Under the pieces are notes generated by a model. That model had not been told where the DNA came from. It saw only the letters and a program-made list of their open reading frames with translations, and searched no databases. 64,000 nucleotides of DNA from Puccinia triticina (Eukaryota; Basidiomycota; Pucciniomycetes; Pucciniales; Pucciniaceae). A program made the translations under genes and the position numbers. Below are positions 11,830 to 25,884 of the stretch, piece after piece (position 1 is the stretch's first letter; every line of letters starts with the position of its first letter). The stretch lies in NCBI RefSeq assembly GCF_026914185.1, contig NC_070559.1, positions 2,418,001 to 2,482,000 of the forward strand, read 5' to 3'.

Positions 11830-12649
11830 ATGAATAGTCGGTTATTATACCTACTAGTTAAGCACTCTCTATTTCGTTATGGCACTTGATTCTAATTATC
11901 AAATCTTACCAATGATCAATGAATCTTTAGCTGGTTGGGCATACCTTACAAGTGGACTTGTCAGTAGAACTCGCCAAGTATTCAGACTTTGGACAAGCTG
12001 GAAATCCCTTGAGCCAATCCAACATATTTCAACACCACCCAAATCAAGTTAATTTGAATTTTACCAGGCCCATGAGCTTCAAATTCCAACGGTTCTGGGT
12101 GCTGACATCTTGAATTCTTTTCAGTTAGAGGAGGTGCCCGAGGTACATCTGACAATTGGGGAAGAAGAAAAAGGTGGTAGGACAGCTCCAGAAACTTCCA
12201 GTCGCACAAGCTGAAGTGACGAAGCCCGTCACAGCATCATTTCTGTTACTGACAAAAAAAGTGAAGCACAAGAAAATTCCTGTGCAATTTGCTTGGGAAA
12301 GTGTCCACCTTGTGACTGGAAAGTTCTTGAGGTATGCACACACGGATTTTGCACCAACTGTATTGATCAATGGTTAGAAAAACATGCCACCTGCCCAACT
12401 TGTCGAACCGTAGATCCTCGGGTAGCCGAGAAGTTGAAAGAATCAAATGAACCAGAGGAATTGAGTGAATCAGGAGAATCAAACGATCATGCATTGGATG
12501 GACTGTATCAATCAAATGCTCAAGAAGTAGCACTACAAAATCCAGCCGTAATGGGGCAACCAAGGAAACATTATATCTGTGCAGCTACCTTGTCGATCAT
12601 TGTCCTAATATTTATCCTATTTGTAGCGGTTGCGTTCATACGACAGTAA
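11830..12649 (+). pseudogene. RING-finger membrane protein, paralogue 2, with in-frame stop
   Basis: The layout matches paralogue 1. Exon 1 is 11830-11856 (MNSRLLYLL), and intron 1 is 11857-11930, also 74 nt with GTTAAG...TTTAG. Exon 2 is 11931-12047, beginning LVGHTLQVD. Intron 2 is probably 12048-12124 (weak donor GTTAAT, acceptor TTTTCAG). Exon 3 runs from 12125 to 12649. The exon 3 frame is open except for a TGA at 12212-12214, upstream of the RING (Cys-Ala-Ile-Cys ... Cys-Thr-His-Gly-Phe-Cys ... Cys-Pro-Thr-Cys). A C-terminal hydrophobic helix ends in FIRQ. No ATG follows the stop before the RING. Either the copy is dead, or an unrecognised splice or readthrough removes the stop. The intact RING argues that any loss is recent. 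Confidence 0.65.
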
Positions 12650-14304
12650 GTTCTCTAATTGGATCTCCTTGTGGCATCTCAGTTTAAATCATCTTATAAT
12701 TACTTGGAATGCTGCTGACGCACCCCAATGTATCAAAACTAGTTCTATATCACATCCTAGCTCTACAAGCACTGGGTATTCCTATCATCACCGGTCTCTG
12801 TAACAATAATTTACATCATGAAACTTGGAAATCTAGACAAATACAAGGCATGTTAAATGGCTTTCCTAAATCTGCTCATATATTCTTCTCTTCACCTCTG
12901 GTCCTGGGTGCAAGTGTATGAAAAATATTTATCTTCAGTCCAAGGTTTTAAGCCATGATTCTTCATTGCTGCCCAAATTTTGGCAAATTTATAAGGTTCT
13001 GCCATCATTAATCATACCTTATCCTTCCTTGAGCCTCATATCTAAATTCCACCAAGGTCACCTGGCAGTGATCAATAACCAAGCAGATCAATAAGAATGT
13101 GAGAAGAAAATCATTGGAGTGAGGAGGTGTCTAGGGGGAGGGGAGGTGTTTTTGTATTGAAAGGAAATTTCCACACTGTTTACACTATTCTACACAATTT
13201 GACAGTTTGATTATTTCAAGAAAACTATCAAAGAAATGACTTTTTGCCTCATTTTGGGTTTCTTCCGCTCCCAAAACAACTATGGTACCACATTTTTCCC
13301 ATTGAAATGACCCATCAACCTGAGCAGCTTGAACCATACAACCTAGGGTCCAAGGAGACATTTGTGGGGGTCCCAGCCTGCCCGGGAAGTCCTCTTGAGC
13401 TAGTAGAAGTGTGTGGGTGCAGTCAGACTCATGTGACTCAGACTGGTTGACATTGACAAAAAGGTGGTGTGACATTGCCCAGAAGAAGGCGCACACTTTT
13501 GGCAGCTGCAAATGACAGCTAGCATCTCAAGAAATGTTGGGGTCAGTAAGGGTGGCAGTGGAGCATTGATGCATGTAAGTGTAAAAGCAGATTGGGGATC
13601 TTGGAAAGTCATGCATCAAGCCCCAGATGCTCTGTGTAACCGGGTGCATCTGGTCCTCTCCCTGAAATCCCCCCCCTTTCCTTTTGAGAAGGGCAGGTTC
13701 TCATCAACACCTTCTAGCCTGTTTTTTTTACACGTTGCTGTGGCGAGAGCCAATCCCCACACAAGTGTGTGGTGATTTTTGGGGGGCTTTTGGCACAGAG
13801 GCCGAAGAGAGATAAATTGTCTGGCAAATTGGTAAACTCGCATGACCACACCCACATCAACCAACGAAAACTAAACTTCTCTGCATTGTACGCTTATCAA
13901 TCAATTAGTTTATCGTATCTATTTACACACATACACACATGACACATCCATCTCGTCTTTTCTGGGGGTTTCCGGCTTGGAAGGGAGAGATGACGGGGAG
14001 GAGGGAGTATTTGTTTACAGGTCTTTTTTCTTGCTTGGCGCAGGGAGGAGGAATGGCAACTGACTAGAAAGAAAAAATGAAAGAAAAGAGAAAGAACAAC
14101 AGGACCATGAACAAAAAAAACTCTATGAAAGATCGGGAATCTCGGCCAACACCAGACGGCATGGGCAGGGTGTGTGGGGACGGGGGGGATACAAGCGGGG
14201 AGAGGAGAGGCAAAAGATTAAGGGAAGAGAAAGCCGATCCACGAAAACAAAGAGACGAAGTCGCAGCCAGGATATGTAAGGGAGGAAGGTCGGGGAGCGA
14301 GCGG

Positions 14305-16591
<2,287 letters not shown>

Positions 16592-17986
16592 AGTTTCTCT
16601 GGGGGGTTTTTATCGTGTGTGGGTCGACGTGCGTTTGTTCGCTTGGGTGACTAGCGTTCTCCTTATTTCTGTCTGTCTTTATACGTATAGATCGGAAGCT
16701 GCAGTCAGTAAGGGCGAAGGGGATTGCACGGAGGAGAAAGAGGGAGGCTTGACCTGCTGTTCTGGCGCTGGGTGGATATGTAAGTTTATATGTACCGGAG
16801 TGACGATGGGATGCTATGGGTCAAGGTTTTCTGCTGGGAGAGATGGTGGGGGGGAAGACAGGCTTTTGAGTCTGCGGTCGTTGTTGCGCTTGGCCCGGTC
16901 GTCGTCGCTGCAGTGTCCTGCCCCGGTTTCTTGATAAGTCGTTGCCAACCAATTCACTTCCGCTTCCTCAAGTGCTGCACTCCCGGTCGGACGGTGGACA
17001 CCCCCAGCTGTACAACCAAAACTTTGTTGGTTTTTGGGAAGCACATGCTTGAGAAGAACTCCCCCCCCCCCACCCTCTTGTCCTCCCACATAGACACACC
17101 GCCCCCGCTCCAGCGCGCCGGCAGCAGTGCTTGTTGAGAGAGCACCTCCATACCAGCACCGGACGCCTGTCAATTGTCAACTCAAACCCGAATCTCGGGG
17201 GCGATGACAGGCGAGGACTGCATGGTGTGTACAGAAGAATGTGTCCATGTGCCGAAACAGGCCAGAACAGGCCGACGCACGAGGCCGATCGGCTGTCGCT
17301 TTGGAGGCCTGCTGCTTGTCTGGGGTTGTCAAGCCCACGCGCCCTCCCCAGGATTAACAGGCCCACACTACCGGGAAAAACAAACTATCCTTCAATCGTC
17401 TTCCCCCTCCCACCGGTGCTTCCTCCGGCTTCCGATCTCCCCATTACCCCATCGCAACAACATGAATGATAATACACATCTCTTATAATCGGTAGCCAAG
17501 TCTCCTCCGTCCCCCTGTACAACCATCATGAAACATTGCATCACTGGACAAGATATACCTGCCTAGTGAACTCCCACTCTCCTGGTCGCACTATGTCAAC
17601 TGGAGGGAGGGATGGAGGGAGCATGGAGGGAGGGAGAGAGGGATTACGCATTCGGACTTAGAGGCTGCTGAGGTTTATCTTTGGGTGGGCACTTTCTTAT
17701 TAACATTGCCCTCACGCCTGATCAACTACTGGATGTGTATATGGAGCCCTGGTGGGGCACAAATTCATGCCCTGTACATCTTGGCTATGTATCTCCCTAC
17801 TCTAGCTTAGGCTTCATTCTTTATATTTTCCCTTCAACATGGAGAATAAACCCTCCATTTGGTCAATACAGCATGCGCACTGGGTATCAGAAGCATGGAT
17901 TCAAACAACTTGCTCCCTGGTTGTATGTATTAGCAAAGTTCACAATTCTGATTTGCAAGATTTGACAAAGCATTTCAAAGCCCAAT
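16592..17986. other. Intergenic region upstream of the MAP kinase
   Basis: This holds the presumed MAP kinase promoter and then low-complexity sequence, including a C run near 17060 and a purine-rich GGGAGGGA tract near 17605-17645. No credible gene or element was recognised. Open frames on both strands lack domains and splice support. Confidence 0.4.
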
Positions 17987-17991
17987 TATTA

Positions 17992-18314
17992 GGGGGGTTC
18001 ACGTTGCAAAAAAAGCAATGCTGATTTTGTCTGCTCATGCACCTGTGAGTGGAGGACTTCCCGTCGCAATCTGGGAGCAATCTGAGAGCCTCCCAGAGTC
18101 TCAAAGCCTAAATTTCCCTGCAAAATTTGGCTCAGATCTGGGTCTGGAAGGGGTTCCCAGATTGACGGGAAGTCCTCCAGTAAGGTTTATGCATGGCAGA
18201 TTGCTTCCAAAGGGGAGCTGCCCACCCAAACCTTTTTGCTTTCTCAGGATTTTCAAAGGCTGCATCTGCTGGTTTTGGTGGCTGATTTCAAAATCAGCCT
18301 TGCGTGAACCCCCC
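17992..18314. mobile_element. MITE with GGGGGGTTCACGTT ends, carrying a nested MITE
   Basis: Ends are GGGGGGTTCACGTTG and GCGTGAACCCCCC. The left flank is TATTA; the right flank TGTTG is diverged. A second copy at 57940-58132 is flanked on both sides by TATTA and lacks the internal insertion, so the sequence at 18051-18178 is a later insertion. No coding capacity. Confidence 0.7.
18051..18178. mobile_element. Nested 128-bp MITE with GGAGGACTTCCCGTC ends
   Basis: The ends GGAGGACTTCCCGTC and GACGGGAAGTCCTCC are perfect inverted repeats. AGT flanks both sides, and the uninterrupted sister copy near 57995 has a single AGT, so the target duplication is 3 bp. Relatives lie in tandem at 20016-20291. 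Confidence 0.75.
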
Positions 18315-19092
18315 TGTTGCTCATTTATGGTGAATTTATGTTGATCATTTCTCTGTGTGCAAGGGCTTTCAGACAACATAAATATGGTTAGCTGGGGCTT
18401 TAATGGCTTTCTGGCCAGTGTTTACTTGTCATGGAGATGTGAAAGGCCTATCCTGTGATCTGTAACCCCAATGTACACATGTACATGGTTAAGAAGCCAC
18501 AATTTCTAACCAAAATATCTTGTACCACACAGCCAAGCTTGACTTGAATCATATTTCCACCCTATTTTCATACTTTCTTGGCTTAATTCAAGGCAATACC
18601 TGCCTCTTTGAGGGAAATATGCCAATCCAGATGGGCCTTTCACATCTCTCTGACCAGTGTGTACATGTTGTGGATCTGTGGGAGGCCCAGCCTGCAGTTT
18701 TTCACCCTTCTAGGCACATACATGAGGGTGAAATTAGCAAATTGAAAAAACAATTACCACCTTGTAAATGATACAAATTGAACCCCATGAAATCATTTCA
18801 ATCAAAAAGCAGTTCAAACTGAACTATGATTTGCTTGTGTCCATTGTGGCTTTTGGTTTCAACCAAGCTCCAGTTGAGTTCCAGATGGATTTATGGATAA
18901 ATTCCAGGTCCAGATCAGTCTTGGATGAGTTCCAGCATGGTTCATTATTTCTTACACTATTTTCACCAAAGGCATCTAGCAAAGGAGGATCCAGTACCTC
19001 AGTACCTCAGACTCCATCTTCCTCTCCACAGATCAGACTGTAACAGCATACAACATACATCCCCAAAATTGTGGGCTCTGGCAGAGGCAATC

Positions 19093-19272
19093 ATGTCATA
19101 TTATGGTGTTCAAGATTGCATATGTCATGGTTTACATAGAATCATACAGCCTATTTTGACTGGGAGATGTCAGCGTGCATAAAAATTAAAGTGACATCTC
19201 CCAGCCAAAATTGCAGTTTATGATTTTATGTGAAAAAATATTATGCAATTTTGAACACCATATATGTTGGCT
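19093..19272. repeat. Foldback sequence with about 80-bp arms
   Basis: The arms meet at GGGAGATGTCA / TGACATCTCCC around 19158-19203. They extend out to ATGGTGTTCAAGATTGCATA on the left and ATGCAATTTTGAACACCAT on the right. Probably a MITE; no duplication identified. Confidence 0.5.
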
Positions 19273-20015
19273 ATGATACCCTATCTCTCCCACAACCAAC
19301 TGAGCTGTGTGTCAAGCATTGCTCAACACAGCGGCCAGAAAGATTGGTGAAGACACAGGAGATTTGTGGCCATTTTCTAGTTCAGATTTCAGGGGCACGC
19401 AAAAAGGCACACAGCCTCCAGACCATCAAGGCTGGACCCTTGGTGTTGGGTTGGCCATAGGGCTGATTAGTCTGACACAGTTGTTTGCCCAGCCAAACCA
19501 TGACTGGCAGTCTATCCCACCAACCTTCAAGGTCATCATGTTGAGATGGGCCATTCTATTCTTACAGTGTGGTCTGCTTCCAAGCTCTACCTTACAAACC
19601 CACAAGCTTAAATTTATCTTGCACCTTTTGTATACATGCACCAGTCCTTTGCCAATTTGTTTTCTAGCTATCATATGTTAATTGAATAGTGCTCTCCAGC
19701 TCAAATAGGGATGCAAGAAAATTGTCTTGAAACAATTTAAAATGCTCCTGGTTTCAAAATGTCTTCTGGCAACATTCCACCTCTTTTCACTTGGTTTTGG
19801 GCCCTTTCTCACAAAGAGTTTTTGGAAACAATTCATAACCCTATGACAACTGCACCACCAATGTTGTCTGCAATTGAGTTTGAAAAGTTTTGAAGTGGTT
19901 TTCAAAACCACTTCAAAATGCTAGGTTGCAGCCGTGGTGTATGTCCTTGCCCAGCTCCCTAGCCACTATGCTTGTGTTGGATACTAGCAACATCATATCA
20001 AACACACAGGCCACT

Positions 20016-20291
20016 GGAGGACTTCCTGTCAATCTGAAGCCCCCTGCAGAGTCAGATCTGCAGCAAGTAAACCTTAATTTTTGCGGGTAAATGCTGTCCC
20101 AGGGGCTGCAGATCTGGTTCTGTAGGGTCTGTAGATCTTGACGGGAAGTCCTCAGTGGAGGACTTCCTGTGCAAACTGGGACCCCTGCAGATGCTGGGTT
20201 AGACATGAAAAGTCTAGATTTTTGGAGGGAAATCTAGCTTTTTGGGCTCTAGATCACTTCTGGGAGGCCCACAGATCTCGAAGGGAGGTCA
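20016..20291. mobile_element. Two adjoining MITEs of the GGAGGACTTCC family
   Basis: The first unit spans about 20016-20153, ending GACGGGAAGTCCTC. AGT separates it from a second unit starting GGAGGACTTCCTG at 20157 and ending near GGGAGGTCATCC at about 20291. ACT flanks both outer ends. The layout suggests one copy inserted at the edge of another. Confidence 0.5.
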
Positions 20292-20439
20292 TCCACTATC
20301 CTGACTTGCATGGTAGAAGTTGTCTTCATTGAGAGCCATGAGACCACTCACTGACATGCTTGAGAGCTGCCTGAGCTTCTCGAATGCTGTTCTCATTTCC
20401 AGGTAAAATAGAATTGGGCCTGTTCATACACCACGGCAG

Positions 20440-20830
20440 TCCACCAACGTCAGGTTACCAATTGGTTTTGCGGGCAGTCTGACCCTCCCCGACCCTGCCA
20501 AACTTTGTTGGTTGCCGCCGTTGTGCTGCCAAGGTTTGCAGCCACCCTGTTGGCCAGCCGACAAACGCTGTCGCATGTCTGACTGCCAGCAGGGGCAGGC
20601 CGTCGTTGTCCCGACCCTTGTAAGATACTTCCTACCAATCCCTGAGACATCGCGAGGCAGCATCCCGCATTCGGGCTGCCCCGTCCTCGGCGTCACCCCG
20701 GCCCATGGGATGGGCAGGCAGTCGTCAGGCCGCCGAGTGGTTGGCATCAACCCACTGGCCGCAAGAGGTGTCACCTGCCTGCTGAACCGGTTGGCGGATC
20801 TAATCCACGAATCCCGTGTCCAAGGATTAT
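20440..20830. repeat. GC-rich GGCTGCC-type repeat region
   Basis: Dense short inverted and direct copies of GGCAGCC/GGCTGCC and GCCGAC motifs. A similar composition recurs at 22105-22575, immediately left of the large copia element. Open frames here have no recognisable domain. Confidence 0.35.
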
Positions 20831-20974
20831 GAGACAGTTGGGCTAATTTCCAACGGATACCGGAGCATGCTATACTGCTCGATAGTCCGGACTTCTGCTG
20901 AACAATTGGTGACGGACGGATAATGTTATTGCTTTGACCAGGCTATATACAACAGAGCGTCCCCAAAATATGTT

Positions 20975-21255
20975 TGGGGGCCTCAAAAAACACGGCAGGG
21001 CAGGACGACTATAACAGGGCAGAGGACAATCATCAATATATCAGGAAGTCGGGCAGGACATTGCTAAGAGGGCAGGCAGGCAGGATAACTATAACAGGGT
21101 GGGGGCAGGCAAGACAACTATGTATAACAGGGCAGGCAGGCAGGCAGGCAGGACGGTATATCTGGGAGGTGGGCAGGACAACAATAACAGGGGCAGACGC
21201 AGGCAGGACAACAATAAAAGAGCGGGGGCAGGCAGGCCGGACAATAACTCAGGTG
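20975..21255. repeat. Minisatellite of GGCAGG / ACTATAACAGGG units
   Basis: Irregular units made of (GGCA)n plus GGACAACTATAACAGGG repeat at least eight times, with a pure GGCA run at about 21130-21150. The adjoining 21261-21461 minus-strand open frame looks coding-like but has no start or domain I can support. Confidence 0.65.
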
Positions 21256-22027
21256 ACAGTTCAGTGTGCATGCTGATCTGCCGCAGGCGTCTGGTTCAAC
21301 TCCTCCACCTCAGCGGCAACCTCGGCGGGGGTCGGGAGTTGGAAGCCTTTGCACTCGATGTCCTGTACCATTGTAAATTCATCAAAGTAGTGGGCATCCA
21401 ACCTCATGTAGAGGTTGATTTGTCTATGGTGAATATATGTTGAGTCAGAGTTTGTGGACACAAGGAATGTGGAATAAATTACTTACGCTCAAACCTCTAC
21501 TGGACTGACACAGCCAAGCATCTCTAGATGGCAATCAATCACTTGCAACGTTTGCGTAACTTCTCAAGGTGTCAGATCTCAGGGTACCGCTTATGGTTTT
21601 TGGATGATGATGATCAATCAGTCAATGATTTTTTTTGTGGTGACGGTGGTGGTGGGAGAGAGAGGGGGAGAGAGAGGAAGAAGAGAAGGGTGTTAGGTGA
21701 GTGACTTTAAGTTTTGGTCGGACGTTCTCGAATGATGGGGGGGAGGTGAGACTGAAGCAGATCAAGAATATGTTGGTCTGGGGGTAGGACAAGGTTCTTA
21801 GCCGGTTGTAATCCTAAGGAAGATGATCAGCGAGCGCGATTTTGAGTCAGTTTGATAGTCATCTGGCTGGGAACTCTCTCTCTCTCCCAAGAGGGGGGGG
21901 GGGGGGGGGTAAGAAAGGATGGGTGGTGAGGGAGACTGAAATTTCTTGACCGGTGGTATTTTACTGATGAATCTGGTTTGTTAAGGTTTGCTGTGAGGAA
22001 GAACTTGAGGGGACTTGTGGAATTTTG

Positions 22028-22100
22028 GGAACTTAACTAAGTCCCTCCCCGGGCGCGGGAGCGGGCGCTTTGCGCCCAGGAGGGACTTAAGTTAAGTTCG
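22028..22100. mobile_element. 73-bp hairpin MITE with 9-bp target duplication
   Basis: GGAATTTTG occurs at 22019-22027 and again at 22101-22109, exactly flanking an inverted pair AACTTAACTAAGTCCCTCC / GGAGGGACTTAAGTTAAGTT. The inner loop contains GGGCGCTTTGCGCCC. A 9-bp duplication is typical of Mutator-like elements. This is the shortest complete member of the AAGTCCCTC hairpin family in the window. Confidence 0.85.
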
Positions 22101-22583
22101 GGAATTTTGCCCGGTTCAATGTTCCTGCGGCTGACCAGCAAAGACCCAGCGGTTTGCCGTCAGAACTCTTTTTACGGTCGGGCTGCCAGTTCACATGACG
22201 GGCAGCCTTGGGCAGCTGACCAACAGCCTGTGAGGATGTCGGGCTGCCGACAATCTGGGGCGTCGGTTACCCAGCGGGTAACCGTCGAACGCCAGGGAAA
22301 TACCTGGCGGCAGTCCGACGGGTGCGGAAGTGGGCGGCTAACAGTCAGGCTGACAGTCAGCCCGGCGTGGGTCGAGCCAGCGACAGTCTGCCCGGCATCA
22401 GACCGGCAGACGGGCGACGGATCGACCCAGGTCAAGCCACCGAGTGTCCTGCAGACCGGCGATGCTTGACCTAGGTCAGTCCGCCGTAAATCTTGACCAA
22501 AAGAAGTACGGCGGACTGACCGTCGCAAGAGCCTGCCGACGGGCTGCCCTGTATTCACACGGTAGCCCAACGTGTGCCCCTTT

Positions 22584-23085
22584 CATAAGGAGATGGATGT
22601 AAACCGGTTAGAGTCCGCGACTGGTTGATGGATCACAGAGAGATGATATTGCATATAGAGAAGATAGAGAGAGAATACAAGAAACTGATAAAAGAGATAA
22701 TGAAAAACGGACCTATAAGGAGATGGACGTAAACCGGTTAGAGTCCGCAACTGGTTGATGGATCACAGAGAGATGATATTGCATATAGAGAAGATAGAGA
22801 GAGAATACAAGAAACTGATAAAAGAGATAATGAAAAACGGACCTATAAGGAGATGGACGTAAACCGGTTAGAGTCCGCGACTGGTTGATGGATCACAGAG
22901 AGATGAGGAATCAAACAGCTGCGGATACAGACTACTTATATGTACAAGATTCATGGACTACTGGGATATAGGAATGTGGAAAAAATAGATGAGAAAAATA
23001 GATGAGTAAGAAACATAGATGTAAATAAGAACTATAATCTAAATCTACACAAAGTTCTACATGTTGCTACCCCACAAACTCTACA
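22584..23085 (-). repeat. 3' LTR of copia-2, three 130-bp units
   Basis: Tandem starts ATAAGGAGATGG occur at 22585, 22715 and 22845; the third unit runs into the unique LTR part. The LTR ends at CTCTACA on the plus strand. The uninterrupted TTCTACATGTTGC at about 23056-23067 is the empty site that matches the insertion point of the 29364-36756 element in the sister LTR. Confidence 0.8.
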
Positions 23086-23400
23086 GCCCCTCCCAACATA
23101 AAGAACTTTGACCAGAAAGAGAGATAGAAAAAAAATAAAAAAAATTGAAAATAAATAAAAAAATAGAAAATAAAACAAGACGGTCACAGGATCAGGAGGG
23201 AGGATTGGTGAATTCACGGAGGTTGAGGTCGGAGCAGCTGGCAAGGTGTTTTGCGGCTCCCAAACGTTTGGTGAAGATGTTGGCGAGTTGGTATTGATTC
23301 AAGATCCACAGCAGTTTGACCTTGTATTTGCGGACGAAATCGTTAACAAAATAGAACACCCGTTGTAGATAGCCGGTCTTCTTCCGGGAAGCGTTGTCGG

Positions 23401-24516
23401 CGAACTTAACACAAGTCCCTCGCTGCTGCGGGCGTCTGATCTTGCGAAGCAAGCCTCCGATAGCCCTTGGCAGGAGGGACTTGCGCGCTATCACCCCCTT
23501 TTGCAGAGCCTAGAATCCCAGTTTGGCTGGGTGGTTTATTCAAACCATCACAGTTCCTTGCCCTCAAAACCTAAAACCTTAAAAATTTGCTTGGCACAAA
23601 GCCTTGCATCTTGCGCATTAACCCACACATTCTGAGTTGTGTTACACCACTTCTTTAAGGTTCAATAAATTATCAAAGTCAACCAAACCTTGGAGTTTAC
23701 CAAAGTCGAGTAACAGAAGAGGTCTGTGCTCTATGACTTAGACACGTATGTAGTTTTTTTTCAACTTACAGTCCAGCCTCTGAGCCCTTGATTGCCGGCA
23801 GAGACCCGCCATTGAGACCGTATAGCCCTCTGGATGACCGGTCGATACTGGTCATCAGAAGTGTCAAGTCCCCTGGATGACCGGTACAGACCGGTAATCA
23901 AAGGGATATGTACAACCTCTTGATGACCGGTCTGTGCCGGTCATTGAGGGGACTTGACATTTCCGATGACCGGTATTGACCGGTCATCGAGCGGACTCGA
24001 CCCTCTCAATGACCGGTACTGTGCCGTTCATTGAAAGGGCTTTATCCTCTCGATGACCGGAACATACCGGTCATTGAGAGGGTCGAGTCCCCTCGATGAC
24101 CGGTCGATCCCGCTCATCCTCAAGCTATCTGGGTGTCAAACACGCTGTGTATTGACCAGAGAGTCCATGCTCTTATTTCATAATTAATTTCTGCAAACTT
24201 GGGCTATAGAGTCGGTAACATTCTTGAGATTTATTTGTCTTGTGTAATTTCTCAGGACATACATGTATCAGTACATAAAGAAAAAAAAATGGAAGCCTCA
24301 GCAGTAGCATGTTGAGCTGATCTGGAGCAAAAAAAAAAAAACAAGTTTATCATGGAATGAGGGAGGTACAAGGGCAAAAGTGAAAAGTGGGGTGAAAATT
24401 ACATTCTCCGTGCGCCAGAAAGGGGAGGTACGGTATAAGTCCCTCCTGCTGAGGGCTGTCGGAGGCTCGCTTCGCGAGTCACACGCCCGCAGCAGCGAGG
24501 GACTTTGTTAAGTTCG
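23401..24516. mobile_element. 1.1-kb hairpin-ended element in copia-2 RNase H, 9-bp duplication
   Basis: The ends are about 85-bp inverted repeats starting CGAACTTAACA, each itself a hairpin with AAGTCCCTCGCTGCTGCGGG and GGAGGGACTT arms. CGTTGTCGG flanks both sides (23392-23400 and 24517-24525). The duplication length points to a Mutator-type mechanism, but no transposase is present. The interior carries the 44-bp ACCGGTCAT array and otherwise non-coding sequence. It is a large relative of the 73-bp hairpin at 22028-22100. Confidence 0.85.
23817..24118. repeat. Array of about seven 44-bp near-palindromic ACCGGTCAT units
   Basis: Each unit has the form CTCTNGATGACCGGT, 4-6 bases, then ACCGGTCATNGAG, with spacers such as GGGACTTGAC. 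Pairing within a unit is largely kept although the bases vary between units. The same core recurs at 2330-2400, 4040-4130, 46860-46990, 61310-61525 and, more diverged, at 62090-62600. Confidence 0.7.
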
Positions 24517-25884
24517 CGTTGTCGGTGGCCACCAGGACGGCGGCTTGATTGTCACAGAGTATCTTGTAGGTCTTCGATGGACAGGTGTCGTCCAAGACCA
24601 GCTTGATATTCGCCAGAGTCTGAGTAGCTATTGACAGGGCCACGTACTCAGCGGCGCACGTGGACATCGCGACGACCATTTGACGCTTGGAACCCCAAGT
24701 GATTGGGTTGCCGCAATGTTGAAGGAAATAACCCGTCGTCGAGCGCTCATGTTCACCGCCCCAGCCCGCATCCACAAAGAGGCGCACGGCATCATCGCCG
24801 GGCGAGAACTCAATCGTGCGGCGGGGATGTTTCTTGACATATCCCACGAGATGGTCGAGTGCTTCCCAATGTTCTTTTGAAGGTCAACTGCTGTATCAGG
24901 CAAGCATATTGACCGCGTAGGTTATGTCTGGGCGAGTCCCACAGGCGAGATACATGAGTGATCCCAAGATGGACCGGAAAGCGGTGGGATCAATTGGGTG
25001 GGAAGTTGATGACGTGAGAGGTTGATCCGGGAGGGTTGTGTTTTGATGGACGGCCCGCCGGTGATAGGTGGACGCCACTTGCCAGGCCAGAAGGTGCTGT
25101 TCCAGCAGAATAGAGCCTGACAAATGGTGGACATTAAAACCAACAATTTGATCTACCTCAGTTTTCCACTTGAACTCCAACTGTTCGGTGAGTTGGCAGC
25201 GGAGATTTTCCAATGCTGTCGTCGAGTTGCTGGCTATCAAGCCATCGTCAACATGCATCCAGATAAAAATAGAGACCTCATCTTTACGGTAGACATAAAG
25301 TGATGACTCAACCTGGGATGCTTCAAAACCAATGGCGCTCAGGATGGTCTTGAAATGGACCCACCAGCATCGTCCCGCCTGTTTTGTGTCATAAAGTGCT
25401 TTCTTCAGGCGGAGAACCTTCCCTTTGAGTTCAGGACGGAGTTTGGTGGGTGGTTTGACATAGACCTCCTCATCGATGGGGCTGTAGAGGTATGCCAAGC
25501 TGGCATCAAAGGAATGGAGGGTAAAACAGTGCTGGATGGTAATTGATATGAGGAGCCACAGAGTTCCGAGTGAGGCCGTCGGAGCGAAAGTATCCCCGCA
25601 ATCGATCCCGGGTCGTTGAGTAAAACCCCAAGCAACGTAGCAGGCTTTGAACTTGGCGATGGCACCACTAGGAACCCGTTTCAGCGCAAACACCCAGCGC
25701 GCTCCGATGACTTTGATTCCCTTCTTGGGTTCCACCACCTCCCACACTTCCAGTTTGTCCAGCTGAGAAAGTTCTTGTTCGGCGGCGATCCACCAATCCA
25801 GCGAGTTGGGGTGTGAGTCCGCCCCCCGCGACCTCACCAAAGGAGTCACAAACATGTCACCAAACCACCTCCGACCGAACTCTT

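Noticed and set aside
21261..21487. Coding-like minus-strand exon beside the GGCA minisatellite with a GTAAGT...CATAG intron
   Set aside because: The upstream exon is closed in the frame needed and no domain is recognised.
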